Below, piece after piece: positions 1-13,300 of a DNA stretch of 64,000 nucleotides. The translations under genes were made by a program, and so were the position numbers. Below the pieces are notes generated by a model, which did no database searches, was not told the origin of the DNA, and saw only the letters and a list, made by a program, of their open reading frames with translations. Source of the DNA: Quillaja saponaria (taxonomy: Eukaryota > Streptophyta > Magnoliopsida > Fabales > Quillajaceae). Each line of letters opens with the position of its first letter. The stretch's first letter is position 1. The stretch lies in contig CM055608.1 in the NCBI GenBank assembly GCA_029379385.1, positions 23,434,350 to 23,498,349 on the forward strand. The letters are read 5' to 3'.

Positions 1-440
1 TGGATGATTTGAAGAGTACCTCAGGCTACACTTTCATACTGGGGTCTGGATTCTTCTCTTGGTCATCAAAGAAACAAGACTCCGTGGCACAATTATTAGT
101 GGAAGCTGAGTATGTAGTAGCCACAGGATCAACTAATCAAGCTATATGGCTTTCGAAGAATATTAGAAGATATGGGCTAAAAACAAAATGATCCAACTGA
201 AGATCTTTTGTGATAACAAATCAACTATAGCTATAACTAAATCCTGGTGTTTCCTAACAGGGAAAAACACATAGCAATCAAGCATCGCGCAATACGCGAG
301 GCTACGGTAAACAAAAAGATTGAGCTCAAGTACTACAATACAGAGGAGCAAGTTGCAGACATTTTTACTAAAGCACTTCCAAGAACAAAGTTCTTATGGC
401 TACGAGAAATGTTCGAAATATTGGAGAAAGTATATTAAGG
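1..440 (+). pseudogene. Ty1-copia pol 3' end (RNase H), decayed
   Basis: The translation carries the end of a copia-type RNase H: a stretch with LLVEAEYVVATGSTNQAIWL, then after a break KHIAIKHRAIREAT and EEQVADIFTKALPR. These are the usual 'EAEY...A...A.WL', 'KHI..R.H.IRE' and 'ADI.TK.L' blocks. The two blocks lie in different frames because of small indels near 188-245, so the copy is broken. A purine-rich tract (AAGGAGGAG, 437-445) ends the internal region just before the LTR. The rest of the element lies upstream of the window. Family is clear; the break means no functional protein. Confidence 0.85.
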
Positions 441-445
441 AGGAG

Positions 446-925
446 TGTTAAAGTTAATATACTTTCTCCTTTAAGAATAATCTAGAAACAAAGCAAGATA
501 TAAAAGCCTAGAAGCCTCTACCATTGGTGGTGAGGTCAAGTCCATGTATTAGTGTCTAGAATTATCCACTTAGGCGGCTAAAGGCTAAAGGTTAAGAAAA
601 TTATGTATGTATGTCGATTATGTTTAGAGAATTATAAGGGCGGTGGACTATGTCAGTAAATTAGATGATTCTATGCTATTGTTAAGTTGGTGGTGTGTCT
701 AGAATTCTAGAGAAATGTAAAAGTTCGGCTAAGCATGCCTATAAATAAGCATGTAAGGTCTTTTGTGAAATTAAGCTAGCAAAGTGAAAAACCGATAGGC
801 TCTTTGTATCCTTTCAACTATCAATAAATCTATTTTTTCTCCAAGCCTTTGTATCCTTATATTTTCTAATGTATACTTCCTCTTATGTACTAAAATTCTA
901 CCTACCAAATATCAAACCTTCAACA
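446..925 (+). repeat. 3' LTR of the Ty1-copia element
   Basis: The LTR starts directly after the polypurine tract with TGTTAAAG and ends with CTTCAACA, giving an imperfect terminal inverted repeat of the TG...CA kind. Inside is a TATA-like stretch (TATAAATAAG, about 740) and an AATAAA signal near 824, as expected for an LTR promoter and polyadenylation region. The partner LTR is outside the window, so the end was placed by the inverted repeat only. Confidence 0.7.
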
Positions 926-979
926 CAACAATTCCAACCAAATCCCAAATCAACTATCCAATTAATCCAACCTCATTCA

Positions 980-1112
980 CAAAACTAACAATTTTCTACT
1001 TAGGCAGTGGACTAAGGTCTAAGAGTGTCTAGTAATAGTGATGGCAGTTATGTATGCCTATATAAAGTCAAAAGTGTGGTCTTTGTAAAGAAGGCAAGTA
1101 AAAACTAACTCT
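980..1112 (+). repeat. fragment resembling the preceding LTR
   Basis: Short blocks in the same order as in the LTR at 446-925 recur here: a GTGTCTAG motif, a 'TATGCCTATA(T)AAA' TATA-like block and a 'GGTCTTTGT...AAG' block. It looks like a second, diverged LTR fragment. The similarity is judged by eye. Confidence 0.35.
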
Positions 1113-1291
1113 ATATGCCATAACCTCGAACCAATGAGTTGAGGTCAATATCCTCCCACACCCATGTCCAAAAATATATTGTATCACTCCTTGTTATTAA
1201 AATAAAATTCTATTTTTGTCCTCAATACTATTATGCTATTCAAGAGCTATTAATTTTTCAACAGTTTAATTATCAGTTAAACGGAAATAAA

Positions 1292-2532
1292 TTGGATAAT
1301 GATATATATACTACTCTTTTTTGATGGGTGAACGAAGTGGGCCCACTGGACTGAATTTCCTCATATTTTTAAGTTCTAATATTTCCATTTTCATTTTGTC
1401 CTTTTCTTTCACTCTGCAAGTTTGCATATTTTCTCTTTTTGACTCTCTTTTCATGTCACAGTTAGAGATGGACACATGTATTTCACAATCTTTCACTCTG
1501 CAAGTTTGCATATTCTCTCTTTCTGACTCTATTTTCATGTCACAGTTAGAGATGGACACATGTATTTCACAATTCACATATGCCTTCAAAATCATTTCGA
1601 TCTCAAGTTGCATTTTAGGCTAAACCTTTCTCCTGCATCTGACTCCGTGGTGGAATTTCAAGCCCATTCGAAACAAATATTTCTACATCATCTTCCTTAC
1701 CCACTTTCATTCTCGTTGGGCTCCAGTTTTGCAAAGTCAAACGGAGTAATATAATATGGATTCAGCGGCATTGAGATGTGGTCAATACCTTTGAACAAAT
1801 CCATATCATCAACACCTAACATCATAATTTTTCCCTCAATTGTTTCTTCGATTTCCTGAGTGGCCCAACTAGAAAGATTTTAATGCTTAACCTTCTACCA
1901 AAATACTCCAACCCAAGGTAACATTTTAAGCTCAGTCAAGACTAAAATTCAAAAAGAAAGTAAATGTCTTACATTATCCTCATAGACCCAAACATAGAAT
2001 CCTCATATGGGTTTATCACATATTGTATCTTATCAATGAAAATCGAGAACATGTAGTGAAACAAATATCGAAGGTAATGTTTGCAGAATCAATGGTATAA
2101 CTTGTTCTGAATTTCAGTTGGGAAACAACTCTATACAAACCAAAATTTATCGAGTAAGACTTGTGTCATTTCATCAAGATCTGATTTATGAAGAATCAAT
2201 CTCCACGTTCAATGAACGAGCATACAATACCTTGATATCAGAAGATAAAAGTGGATGTATTTTTAGGTTAATTACCTAAGATCTGAGAACCCAGCATTAC
2301 TAAAAGCCTTGAAGTGAGTTTAGTAAAAACTGAAAACGAAAAAGAGAAGCCATGAATGGTCTTAAGGTTAGAGACGAATACAAAGAGAGATAAAATGGCA
2401 AAAATTGAGAATTGAGACCTTCAGAAAATGAAAAGTCGGAACAAGTGAGGTGATAATTTGTTTTTTTCCCAAGCACTGGGGTCCATTTTCGTTCACCCAT
2501 CAAAATTGGGTAGTCTACATATCATCTTCCAA
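1292..2532. mobile_element. non-autonomous TIR element of about 1.24 kb
   Basis: The two ends are inverted copies. TTTTGATGGGTGAACGAA near 1318-1335 is matched in reverse complement by TTCGTTCACCCATCAAAA near 2489-2504. The match continues outward with small differences to about 1292 and 2532 and inward for about another 10 bp, so the TIRs are about 50 bp. No transposase-like reading frame is present inside. I could not identify a clean target-site duplication, so the superfamily is unresolved (Mutator-like is plausible for the TIR length). Confidence 0.6.
1406..1573. repeat. 84-bp tandem duplication
   Basis: Two head-to-tail copies (1406-1489 and 1490-1573) each start CTTTCACTCTGCAAGTTTGC and end TATTTCACAAT. 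They differ at only a few positions. The duplication lies inside the TIR element. Confidence 0.9.
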
Positions 2533-3868
2533 TAAATTCTATCTAGTTTTGTCTTTATGTTTGCTGGAAAGAAGGATCCAACTTGCGTTAGCGGTTTCCT
2601 AGCATTGTCCTTTGCAACATATCAACAATTTGTAGTATGGATAATTTGTCTTCATTTTTTTTCCCTTTTCCTATTTTTTATTTTTTCAAATTTTGATGAT
2701 TGGATTAGATTGTTTTAAGGCTATAAGATTAATAAATAGTATTGACTACATATACAATTGTAATTTGATTATCAGGTTGTGAATGCATAATAGAAATTTA
2801 GGTTTTAACTTTTCCAGAGAACTAGTTAATAAGACATTTCAATTCACCTGCTCCATTCTTGATGACAAACTAATTGTCTAAACTAGAATCTATAATAAGA
2901 AAATAAAATGCTTTCTACTAATAAAACGCTTGTGCTATTATTAGTGCTACTCTCACGAGTCCTAAATCAGCCTAAATGCTTTCTACATCAAACCCATGGC
3001 CTAAAACTCCATTACGGTGCTAAAATTATGAAAGCGTGTATTTTCCTTTTTCACTCAATTTAGTCATGCACATATTCATAAAATAAAATATTGAAATGGC
3101 TTGTGATCTTCAGTTGAACAGTACTGCTGCTCATTTTAGCAATGAGTAGGTCATGGTACATGAGATCGAGGATTCCTTCTGGAATTTTGCATAAAAGTAA
3201 CTTGATAATTAATTACACTTATATAAGAGACGAGAAAATTAACGATGAAGGCTTATGTTGGTTTATTATTGTCACTTTCTTATTGATTTACATAATCATG
3301 GTTTCCATACTCTATTTCACTTGTTGTCTATACCTTCAATAAAAGATTCGGAGTTTTAACTTCGAACTAGATAAAGTATGTGGAACCATTACGAGAATAT
3401 AAAATTGTATATGGTATGCACAGTTTAAGAAACTCAAAATTCGAAAGAGCAACCATCTTCGATCAGATTGAAAAAAAATCATCAAAGAAGCAACCAACAT
3501 ATCTGACCAACAGTTGAATGAAGACAAGCATCATAGCTAATGAATGATTGACTGGAGCACATGCTTTCCAACTTTCACTATTATTTTTATAAAGTAAATC
3601 CAATATAAGGCACCAGTAGTGTATATTACGTGCAAATAAGAAAACAAAAACTGGAAATTATTGAAGAAAGATTCGTTGCCATATAAAGCACAAAAGAAGA
3701 AGAAAGGTGCATCTGTTTAAGCATCCATAAAAAATGATGGCAAAGAAAGAAACTAGTAGGAAACAAGTCAAGCTAAAAATTATAAGTTGAAATCAAAGAG
3801 TACAAATAAAAACCAGAATAAGATGCAATGGGGTGAAAAGAATTGTTCCTTGGCAGAAAGTCTATATG
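2533..3868. other. gene-free stretch downstream of SKIP24
   Basis: AT-rich sequence with only short incidental reading frames. The part next to 3868 probably includes the SKIP24 3' UTR. I see no recognisable repeat or RNA gene. Confidence 0.5.
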
Positions 3869-5043
3869 TTAACAGAAATGGAAAGAGTTTGTGTTTAGAG
3901 GCTCACCAGTCTTGCATCTTTTCAACTTCTTGCACTTGATGTTACATTCATTCTCTCCACTATCCATTGACATATGATATCGTAGAGGATGATACTTCAT
4001 CGATTCAAGCTCTTCTTTCGCAGTATCAAGCCTTTGCTTTTCATTTTCCTGGCATTAACAAAGTAAGTAGAAGAATCACAATCCCAGTCCCAGCAAACTG
4101 AGAAAATGCTATAAATATAGTGCATAACGAAATATGAACTCTTACATAAGACTTCTCAAAACCTTTAATCTGTTGCTTGCAAAGCCTAAGTTCCATCTCA
4201 AGTGAATGGATTCGAGATTCAGAGGGAACAACACATTGCTCCACTATTTGTTTTTGCCTACCCCGGATAACCTCCGGCTGCCACACTTTTAAAGCTGCAG
4301 AAGCTTGCCTAAAAAGCCAAAATCATAAATTCACGTCAACATAACAAATCAAAGTTGGGAAAGCTGTAAAAAAAAAATAATAATAAATAAATTATTTAAC
4401 TAAAGCCAAATCAATAATTATTCATTGAAATATAATTACAGATTCAAATCTTCAATTCCACTTCAACAATGGAATCCACCATGGATAGTTAGCAATTAGT
4501 AGAAGATTAGCTACTTACCTGACCCTGTGTAAGTTTGATAATTCTGCAACAGTTTCTCTGATTCTTTCAGATTCTCGACCAATCTGAACCTCAATATCTC
4601 GGAGTCTCAGATAATGCCCAGAAATTTGACTCTCTTTTCTAAGCACAGCCCTCTTATGAGCCGCTATCTTCCTCTCTTTGTCCCTCTCGAACCTGAAAAG
4701 CACAACAAAGAAGATACTACTAAAAACGAACCAACCCCGCTTGGTGGGTCAGTAAAAATCAAAAGTGGGGTTTTGAGAAAAAGAGAAAATTAAATTGCTT
4801 TCCTTACCTGAGTCTGTAAACGGATTTGGATGAGGTAGAAGAAATGGAAGAGGAAGGGATGGTTGTTGTGGTAAGAGGGAAATCGGAGGAGAGAAGATGG
4901 GACCAGAGAGAAGATTCATCGGAAAGGCGATGAAGGCGGCGGCAGGAGATTGATACACAGCAAAGGTCTTTGTAAGTGAATCCGCATGTATTGATTCCGA
5001 ATTCTAGAATTCGTCTCCAAAGCTCATCTGGTAATTCGGACAT
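3869..5043 (-). CDS. SKIP24: F-box protein SKIP24 homologue
   Basis: Four coding exons on the minus strand: 5043-4808, 4692-4519, 4308-4146 and 4048-3869, all with GT-AG borders and consistent phase, giving about 250 residues. The N-terminus (MSELPDELWRRILEFGI, then LCCVSISCRRLHRLSDESSLW) is an F-box, the module that binds SKP1 in SCF ubiquitin ligases. The rest is rich in charged residues with heptad-like stretches (RFERDKERKIAAHKRAVLRK; RESERIRETVAEL) and should form coiled coil. Architecture, length and order match plant SKIP24. The start is the first ATG before the F-box. A GTGAGC in exon 4 could act as an alternative donor. The substrate is unknown. The minus-strand neighbour at 7383-14413 is AGD14, a pairing also known from Arabidopsis. 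Confidence 0.85.
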
Positions 5044-5460
5044 TGGAACCCCGGTTCTGCTTCGATTATTCGATAGCTACAAGTGGAAGCCCCTATAGCC
5101 TATAACAATCCCACAATCCAACAATCTTACAATCCTGCCGGGGAAATTTTTAGCTGAAGCGGAGCAGTTGGCTAAATCTATATTATTTGGTACAAGTGGG
5201 TTATAATATTATTTATTTTTCTACTTCTAAGTATATTTTACAACATCACCCTCTCTCATTTCTTTATCTTAGCCTTTTCTCAAATTTGAGAACATTATCA
5301 CTTTGGTCAAATTCTTGTTTCTTACTCATAATTAGTAAGATAATAGAAAGTAAATAAAATTTCTCAATTCTTTAAAATATCAAAATCAGCAAACAATTCT
5401 AATTTTACAAAGAGAAATTGAAAAGATGAGTGAGATAATATGTATAAAAGGAGTGAAAGA

Positions 5461-6930
5461 AATAAGGCACTAGAAAAATAGGAGAAAACTTATCACTAAA
5501 TAAAAGAAAATATTATATTTTGAGTCATGATAATAATTTTTATCTAAAATATTAGAAGCTAGTTTAATAGGCATGAATGATTATTTATTTTACACATAAT
5601 TTTATGAAATTATAATTATTTAGTTTGCTATGTATTTTATCTAGAACACTCATTCTATTTCGATCATTTGTCACAATAATAAAAATCCTTAAACTCACTC
5701 AAGTGAAATAAAGCACGAGATAAATAGGAGAAAATTATTATTTAACTAAAAAAAAACTTGTATTTCGAGTTACGTTAATAATTTGTATATAAAACGTTAA
5801 AAACTAATTTAATACACATAAATGACTATTCATTCTATACATAATTTTATGAAATTTTAATTATTTCATCTAATATATATTTTATTTAGAATACTCATTC
5901 TATTTTAATCATAGAAATAAAAATTCTCAAACCTACTAAGACAATGAATCATTCCTACTTTCATAGAATAATTTTCAATCAAATAGCAAAAAAACTCTTT
6001 CTATTATATAAATAAATAATTAACTCAAAAATTATAGATAAATAGAATAATAATCTAAGTCAAATAAAATTATAAAAAATTATTAAATAAAAGAGTAAAA
6101 CAACAAATTAATACATTTATTCATTTATAAAGTTAATTTATTCTATAATTTTTGTAAAATTATATATTTAATATGATTATGATTAATATATTTAAAAAAA
6201 TTGAATGGTATCAAGTTTCGAACAGTCTGCTTGAACCATAAAATGAGTACACATTCCAACTCTGACTCAGCTTCGTTTAATCTCAATAATGAATATGACT
6301 CAAACTATCCAGTTCATTTAAATAAAATAGGAGAAAATTATTATTTAAATAAAAAAATATTATATTTTGAGTTAGGTTAATAATTTTTATCTAAAAGGTT
6401 AGAAACTAATTAAGTATGCATAAATGACTAATCATTTCACAGATAATTGTATAAAATTATAAATATTTCATCTAGTATGCATTTTACCTAAAACAATCAT
6501 TCTATTTCAACTATTTTATACAATAGAAATAAAAATCCTCAAATCCAACCAAAAAATAAAATTTCTCGAAATAATTTTCAATCAAACTACAAAAATACCT
6601 TTTTATTATATAAATAAACAATTAACTCAAAATTATAGATAAATAAAATAATAATCTAAGTCAAATAAAATTATAAAAAATTTATTAAATAAAAGAGTTA
6701 AACAACAAATTAATACATTTATTCATTATTCATTTTTATAATTTATTCTATAATTTTCTAAAATTATATATTTAATATGATTAATATATTTACAAAAATT
6801 GAATGGTTTCAAGTTTCGAAAGTCTGCTTGAACCATAAAATGAATATGCATTCCAACTCAGACTCAGCTTCGTTTAATCTCAATAATTAATAATAATTCA
6901 AACTATCCAATTCATTTCCATTCCTTATAG
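5461..6930. repeat. degenerate direct repeats of about 600 bp in AT-rich DNA
   Basis: A unit beginning AAATAGGAGAAAA recurs at about 5476, 5721 and 6325. The second and third copies are full (about 5707-6300 and 6310-6905) and share distinctive landmarks in order: AATAATTTTCAATCAAA, a 'CAAGTTTCGAA.AGTCTGCTTGAACC' block (about 6213 and 6810), and CAGCTTCGTTTAATCTCAAT. The first copy is only the 5' part. No coding potential is visible. This fills most of the gap between SKIP24 and AGD14. Confidence 0.7.
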
Positions 6931-7382
6931 GCAGCATAAGATTATTACATATTATAAAATTATTACAATATTAAATAAACATTATAATACTAAAGAGTAG
7001 TTTTAAGAAAAAAATTGCTATGATTACAATTATTATCTATTAATTTCAAAAATATACTATCCTTAAGAACTAGCTTGTCTAGGCACACTTTCCCCTTGGT
7101 GTTCCGCTCTCTCCAAAGAATATAAATAAGATCATCAGAGAAGTAACAGAGACACTGAAGAGTAAAACCATTCAATTTTGCTCTTCCAGTTCCACCATGC
7201 ACAAATCTGGAGATACTAGGCTTCAGGCAATACATATATTCTAAACAGAAGTCCTTTTTCCATTTGAGATAAAACATCTTCTCAGATTAGATTTTGTCTC
7301 CAACAACTTGCAAGCTGGCATGAAGCTACAACATTTTATCTCCAGAAAGTAAATTAACACGAGGATATTCTCCCCAACAATC

Positions 7383-10300
7383 CTATGCAAAAGGATTTCC
7401 TGCCAACAGAAGCAACAGGTCCTCGTGGCTGGACATTCCTGCAAAACAATCGAGTCAAAATGAATTTATCATCCTACACTTGATCTAAGCGAAAGGTTTC
7501 TCAAAACAAATTAATGATCATGCAGCAATAAATCAATACCACCTGTTTGGTTTTCCTCCCCTTTCCCACTCACAACAAAAAAAAGTAACAGTTCCTTTCC
7601 ACTGCTCTCGTCCATTCAAATATGCAAGTAACAATACTACCAATTTGGGCACCCCGCTCCCCACCCCCCCACCCCCAAAAAAAAAAAAAAAGTTTACTTC
7701 AAATTCTTCCACTGTCCCCATCCAGGTGTGGCAGCAACTTCTACTGAAGTTTAGATAACATATAATTGCTGAGATCTCCTTTAACAAGGAAAATTATAAT
7801 TGTCTCAAGTGACTATTGTACTTGGCCAAGGTATTGCCATATTGGTAGTGACAATCAAAGGAAAGACAGCCAACTTATATGATATATTGAAGTCACATAT
7901 TTTTATTTTTTTTGGGCAAGAGTATTCAAGTCAGATAGCATACTTACTGTATTTGAGAATTTGGTGATTGTGGCAGTCATATAAGTTAAGCCGCCTACAA
8001 AGTTGTACCAAAATCAGAAAAAGAAAGCAGAGAAATTTGATTTTCTAAAGTATTTAAATTACTCATGAAAGAATGCAAAAGAAGCTTCAAACTGTGAAGA
8101 GTTAGAAATCTGCTATATGCTGTCAAAAAGTAAACATTTTAAACAGAGTATTAAAGTTTCCAGCAAGAGGAGTCTATAGGAACTACCTTGTCCTGCTGCT
8201 TGAATATAAGGTGCCACTGGTTTTTGAGAGAACCATGGTTGAGCAACAGCATCATCGAAGGTGGAGGGCATCTGGGTTTTTGGCAGAGCAGCTTGCAATG
8301 AGCTCATGTCAACGAACTGCAATTGACAGACCCAAACACATTAGAAATAAGGAACCAGACTATACACATGGTATTCCCCCTTTGCGCTCTAATCTCTATT
8401 CTCTATTCTCTAACTTATGGATCTAATATATTGCAGTTCAGAAACTACATTAGAAAAAAGATAAAGTATGCAGCACAACATTTTAGTGTCTGTAACGCGT
8501 CATCCTCATCATTCAATAACAAGTATTAACATCTGTAAAATGAAGATGTAGTAGTTATTTTTGATATCCAACCTGAAAAGATAAGATCACAATAATCTGA
8601 AGACAGGCCACTCAAGTAACCAACACAACAGGAATATTGATAAATTAGCCCATCAAACGTCAAATTTCACTCAGTCTATGTATGACATACCGAATTATTC
8701 TGCTCTAAGGCAGAATCATAGGGAAGATCAAATGGGTTACTTGATTTGTGGTTGAGTCCTCCTAGTTGAGTCTCTTCCTGATAGAAAGAAAAATTAACAG
8801 CTGAATAAAGAAAAATAAAATCTACACTGGAAAAATGCATAGATTAAAGGCTTAAGCAACCTAATAGCACAAACCATCAGAGAAAACACATATGGAGGAA
8901 ATGATGATCCAGCGACCACATCTAATGGCACATTATGATCAGGGACTCCACCAGTCGAGTCAGGGTTTTGGACCCAAACTTTATTCATGTCCTGGAAAGC
9001 AAAAATATGTAAGAATGTATTCAAGAACATAAAAACTTAGCAAAATTACAATATAGATGCTCATGCACCAACCTCAGAAGCTCTTAAATCCAAACACTGA
9101 TCACCAGTTGATGAAAGATTGTGCACTTGTAATCCTTGATTAATGGCCTCCACAGGAAGGAGGCCACTGGAATCTCCAAATGCATTCCATGCCTGTTCAG
9201 AATATTAACAGTCACAACCTGATTTAGTTCATCAATTTATTCCATGTGCCTTGAATTTCAAAGTTAAAGAAGGGGAGTAAAAGGACAATTCTTCCCCTCA
9301 TGGAATATAACACCTAAACTATAAAACCAACTATCTCTACCATGTTTAGTTGTTCCTTCATATCTAAGATATCTCACCTGAGTGTTTGTTGATAAAACAG
9401 AAGCTTGTTCATCATGCAAATTTTGCCATGGACTAGTTATAATTGACGAAGACCCATCAACATTTGAAGTTTCAAATGATGGCCATTGCATGCTTGAATT
9501 CAGAGATGCAAACGGATCTAACTTCTCTGACAATAATTCTTTACTAGAAAGTATTCCTGCAGGTTTTTCTATGTAAGCAGCAGATGTTGCTTGGCAAAGG
9601 TGAATCAAATGTTGCCCAACCATGATTTTTAGGGACAGATAACTCTGGTGATGTTTTATCCAAATGTACAGATGACTGCTGTTGAGTAATATCTGCAAAG
9701 AAATCCACAGCTGAAGATTGGGAAGTTTGTGAAGGTTGATTCACATTTGTAGATGGACAACAAGGGGAAAAAGATGGCTGGAACAAATCCACAGAAGACA
9801 CCTGAGGCAATGCTTGTAACTGAAACAAATCAAAAGATGAAGCAGAAGAGATGGGTTCCTGTGGTACTGGGGGCCTGGAAAGATCCCAGCTAATAGACCT
9901 TGTAGGGCCAGATGGTTGTGGAAAAGTAGAGAGTTTATCCTGAAGGAGCCCGGAAGCTTGTTCGGGTTCTGTGAAGAAATCCAAGCTAGAATTAAAAGAC
10001 TTGAGGTACAAGGAGTTGCGGTCCACTGATCCAAAGCTACCTGAAGATGCAGTTCTCTGAGAAAGGGAACAACTAAATGTCAAGTGACAAATCAGAAGCA
10101 GAGAGAATGCCAAGAGATCAACATGTATACAACGAAAATTCTCAAACAAACATAACTTCAACAAAAATGAATTATTTGAACTCGTAACAGAAAAACCTAA
10201 CGCAAAGAAATTAACAGATATTTATGTACGCCCAAAAGTTCACAATTTGGTAATGCATACTATGTATGGATTAAAATACACATTCCCACAAACAATGATA

Positions 10301-13300
10301 TCACTGATAGGAACAGAAACTACCAATTTTACCCTCACATATATAAAATGTCAACCAACTCTATTTTTTCTCAGAAAGGGGAAAGCAAATTATTTATAGT
10401 CAATCACTCATTTATTCATTTATTGAGAAGTAATGAAGTTCATTAAAAAGGCACCAACCCAGAGCAACCAAATTACACATGTAGCATACCAGTGCCAGAC
10501 CCCCATAAGAGAAACAAAAAGAAAGGAAAAACAAAGACAAGCAATATCAACCATATTCTGCCATATAAGGAAAATATTCATTTATGAAACTCTTAGGAAG
10601 AATTTTCATCAATAGCTAATGAGAAAGTGAAAGCCAAAACAAGCCAGTTACATTAATCCACTATTCAGCAGCATGACCCATCTACCAACTTTTCTATGAT
10701 TTATCCCAGGATCAAAGTACTCATCAAATCTCATAATGAGCAATAAGGTTTTACCACAGCTGACATGCAGAATACAACCAGAACAAATTCACTGGTTGGC
10801 GTGTGAGGCAGTAGAGCAAGGATACATAAATGTTATCTGACATGCATTTGAAAAGTTTTTGTATGATATCGTTCTAATATATACAATTAGACAAGATCCA
10901 AACATCATATTGCATCCATATACATTTTGAACAAATATGTTGTGAACTTCTCAGCAGTCCAGACTAAGCTTCACCATTATACAGCAGAACCCCAAGCTGA
11001 TCTCTTTTCAGATAGATGCTACAATGGCTGCTCTAGCAAGACCAAAAACCTAGATCATCAAAAGCAAATGGTAGTCCTTTTTCTTCGGACTCATACAACA
11101 GTTGGGCAAATGAGATGATGAGCCCGTTTACACCTTACAGTTTATTCAGGAAAAGGCACAGAACATGAGTTTTTCCTACACTGAAAATGACATTTGAGCA
11201 TTACTAAGAAATTAGCATTAATGCTTATTGAAGAAAGCAATTAGCAATAGCATAAAAAGTTTATTCAAGACTATCAGTCTATGTATGTTGTTGGTATGTT
11301 CTAGTGATTCATGCATTTTGCATCATTTTTTTGCACTTTCTCATCATGCAGGATAGCTAATACCATTTAAACATAATGCAAAGGAAATACCATATTGGAT
11401 AAGAAACTAGATCTTTGATAAATCTTATACATAGAAAAATCATCAGTTTTAGGACGCACCATGTTGGATAGACACTTAAACTACATCTGCTTCATATTGA
11501 ATCATATATTAGGAGGGTAACAGTCAATTAATATTTTATCATTTAACAAAGAACCAAGACTAGAATTAATCCCATGCATCCACTCAAATAATATTAGAAT
11601 AATTTTACAAGGGAACAACAATTACAATATTAAACAAACCACCAAAGATACATGTTTTTTTCTTTTATCTCAGAAGCATATAAAATACAAAACCAACCTG
11701 TGGACGTGGAATTCGATCAGCATCTCTAGTGGCACTTGTTTCGGAAAATGATGTTTTTCTTCTTTGAGACCACACATCTTCACTTGAACTAGCCCTTGAA
11801 GGCCCATTGGAATATTTTAAATCATATTTGAAAGGATCACCTCCACTAGAAACAGAATAGTCAGAAACTCCTGAAGATCCCTCGTTTGCAAACCTTTCCT
11901 CAGATGCATGATCACTTAAACGACCAGGACCATAAATTAAATTAGACATCTTCCCTTCATACAAGCCTCTATCTGAACCAGGCTTCCTGGTCAGAACAGC
12001 ACCTGGTTTTCCATATCGTCGATCTTCGTATTGATAATCATAGGGTGGACTTTGAGAATAAGAATGATAAGAACTGGCCCGCCTAGTCTCATCCTCATGG
12101 ATTTTAGAGCTCTGTCATTCAATTATTGAAAATATATATATACACGTTCAGCTATTACTTTAGACCAACAGAAGATAATGAGCTTCGAACACTAAGACAA
12201 TGGTATAGCTATGTGCTACTTCATTACATTTGTGCTTAAAACTTTCCAATTTCTCCAAATATGTAACAACGGAAAATTAAATGGAAATCGAAATTATCTA
12301 TCATTCTCAATATTCTTTGACAGAACCCAAACAAATTAAGAAAGTGGTTAAAGTGGTTTTTCCAGGAAAACTATCAAGTAATTTTGAATCAACAGAATAT
12401 AAAAATCTACTTTATATTTTAGAATGAAAGATTAGTGAGCACATTTAATGCTTGCAAGGTCATAAAAAAATATCATTATCTGCAGAAACATATAGTCATT
12501 TAAGAATATATTGCCTGCACATCTCTTGGAGGCTTACTGGAGGTCTTTCCTCCAGCATATCTTCTATCCACATATACATTCCTTATAAACTCCCTTATCT
12601 TATCAACATTGCTGCAAAAAGAAAAGATGAAAAATTAAATACGAAAAGTGGAATCTATCTAACTTCCACGTTAGTGCTCAAATCTTAGCTTTGAACTGCA
12701 TCTAATGTACCTGGTATCAAGAAACCGCTGCCTCTGGAAGTCCCAATCTTTCAAATATATTTCTCTTGCGTGCTGAAAAGCAATGAGTCTCTCATAAGCA
12801 TGGCAATAAGACAGCATTAATAGATAAAGAGAGGAAATTCATTCTTGTACCTGATTTCCACCATTTTGAAGTGCCTCAACTTCCTGTAAAGTGAACTTAG
12901 CCATGGATACAGACTTCACACGATGAGTAAACTCACGGCTGTATGACATAAAAAATGCAAATTCCTATTATCAGATAAAAAATAGTTTGCCGACCCTAAC
13001 TAGTTTGGGATTTAAGACTTAGTTGAGTTGAGTCAAGTTGAGTAGATAAAGAATAGTTGAACAGGTAGCTTAATCTCTTAGTTCATCTCTCCACGTGTAT
13101 CCATTCTTCAACGCAAATATTCTCATATTTTACTATACATTTTATGGAAAAGTTTCTTAGCAGCCCAACATTCTAGAATAAATTCTTCACATATTTCTTA
13201 GCAGTGCAATATTTAGAAATTTATAAACTAAATTCTCAAAATCAGAAGATTAGGTTAAAAGTTTTACCATGCAAAGCCACCTGATATGTTTCATAATTTA

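Noticed and set aside
7660..7695. C-run followed by A-run, possible structured element
   Set aside because: Simple low-complexity tract inside the last AGD14 intron.
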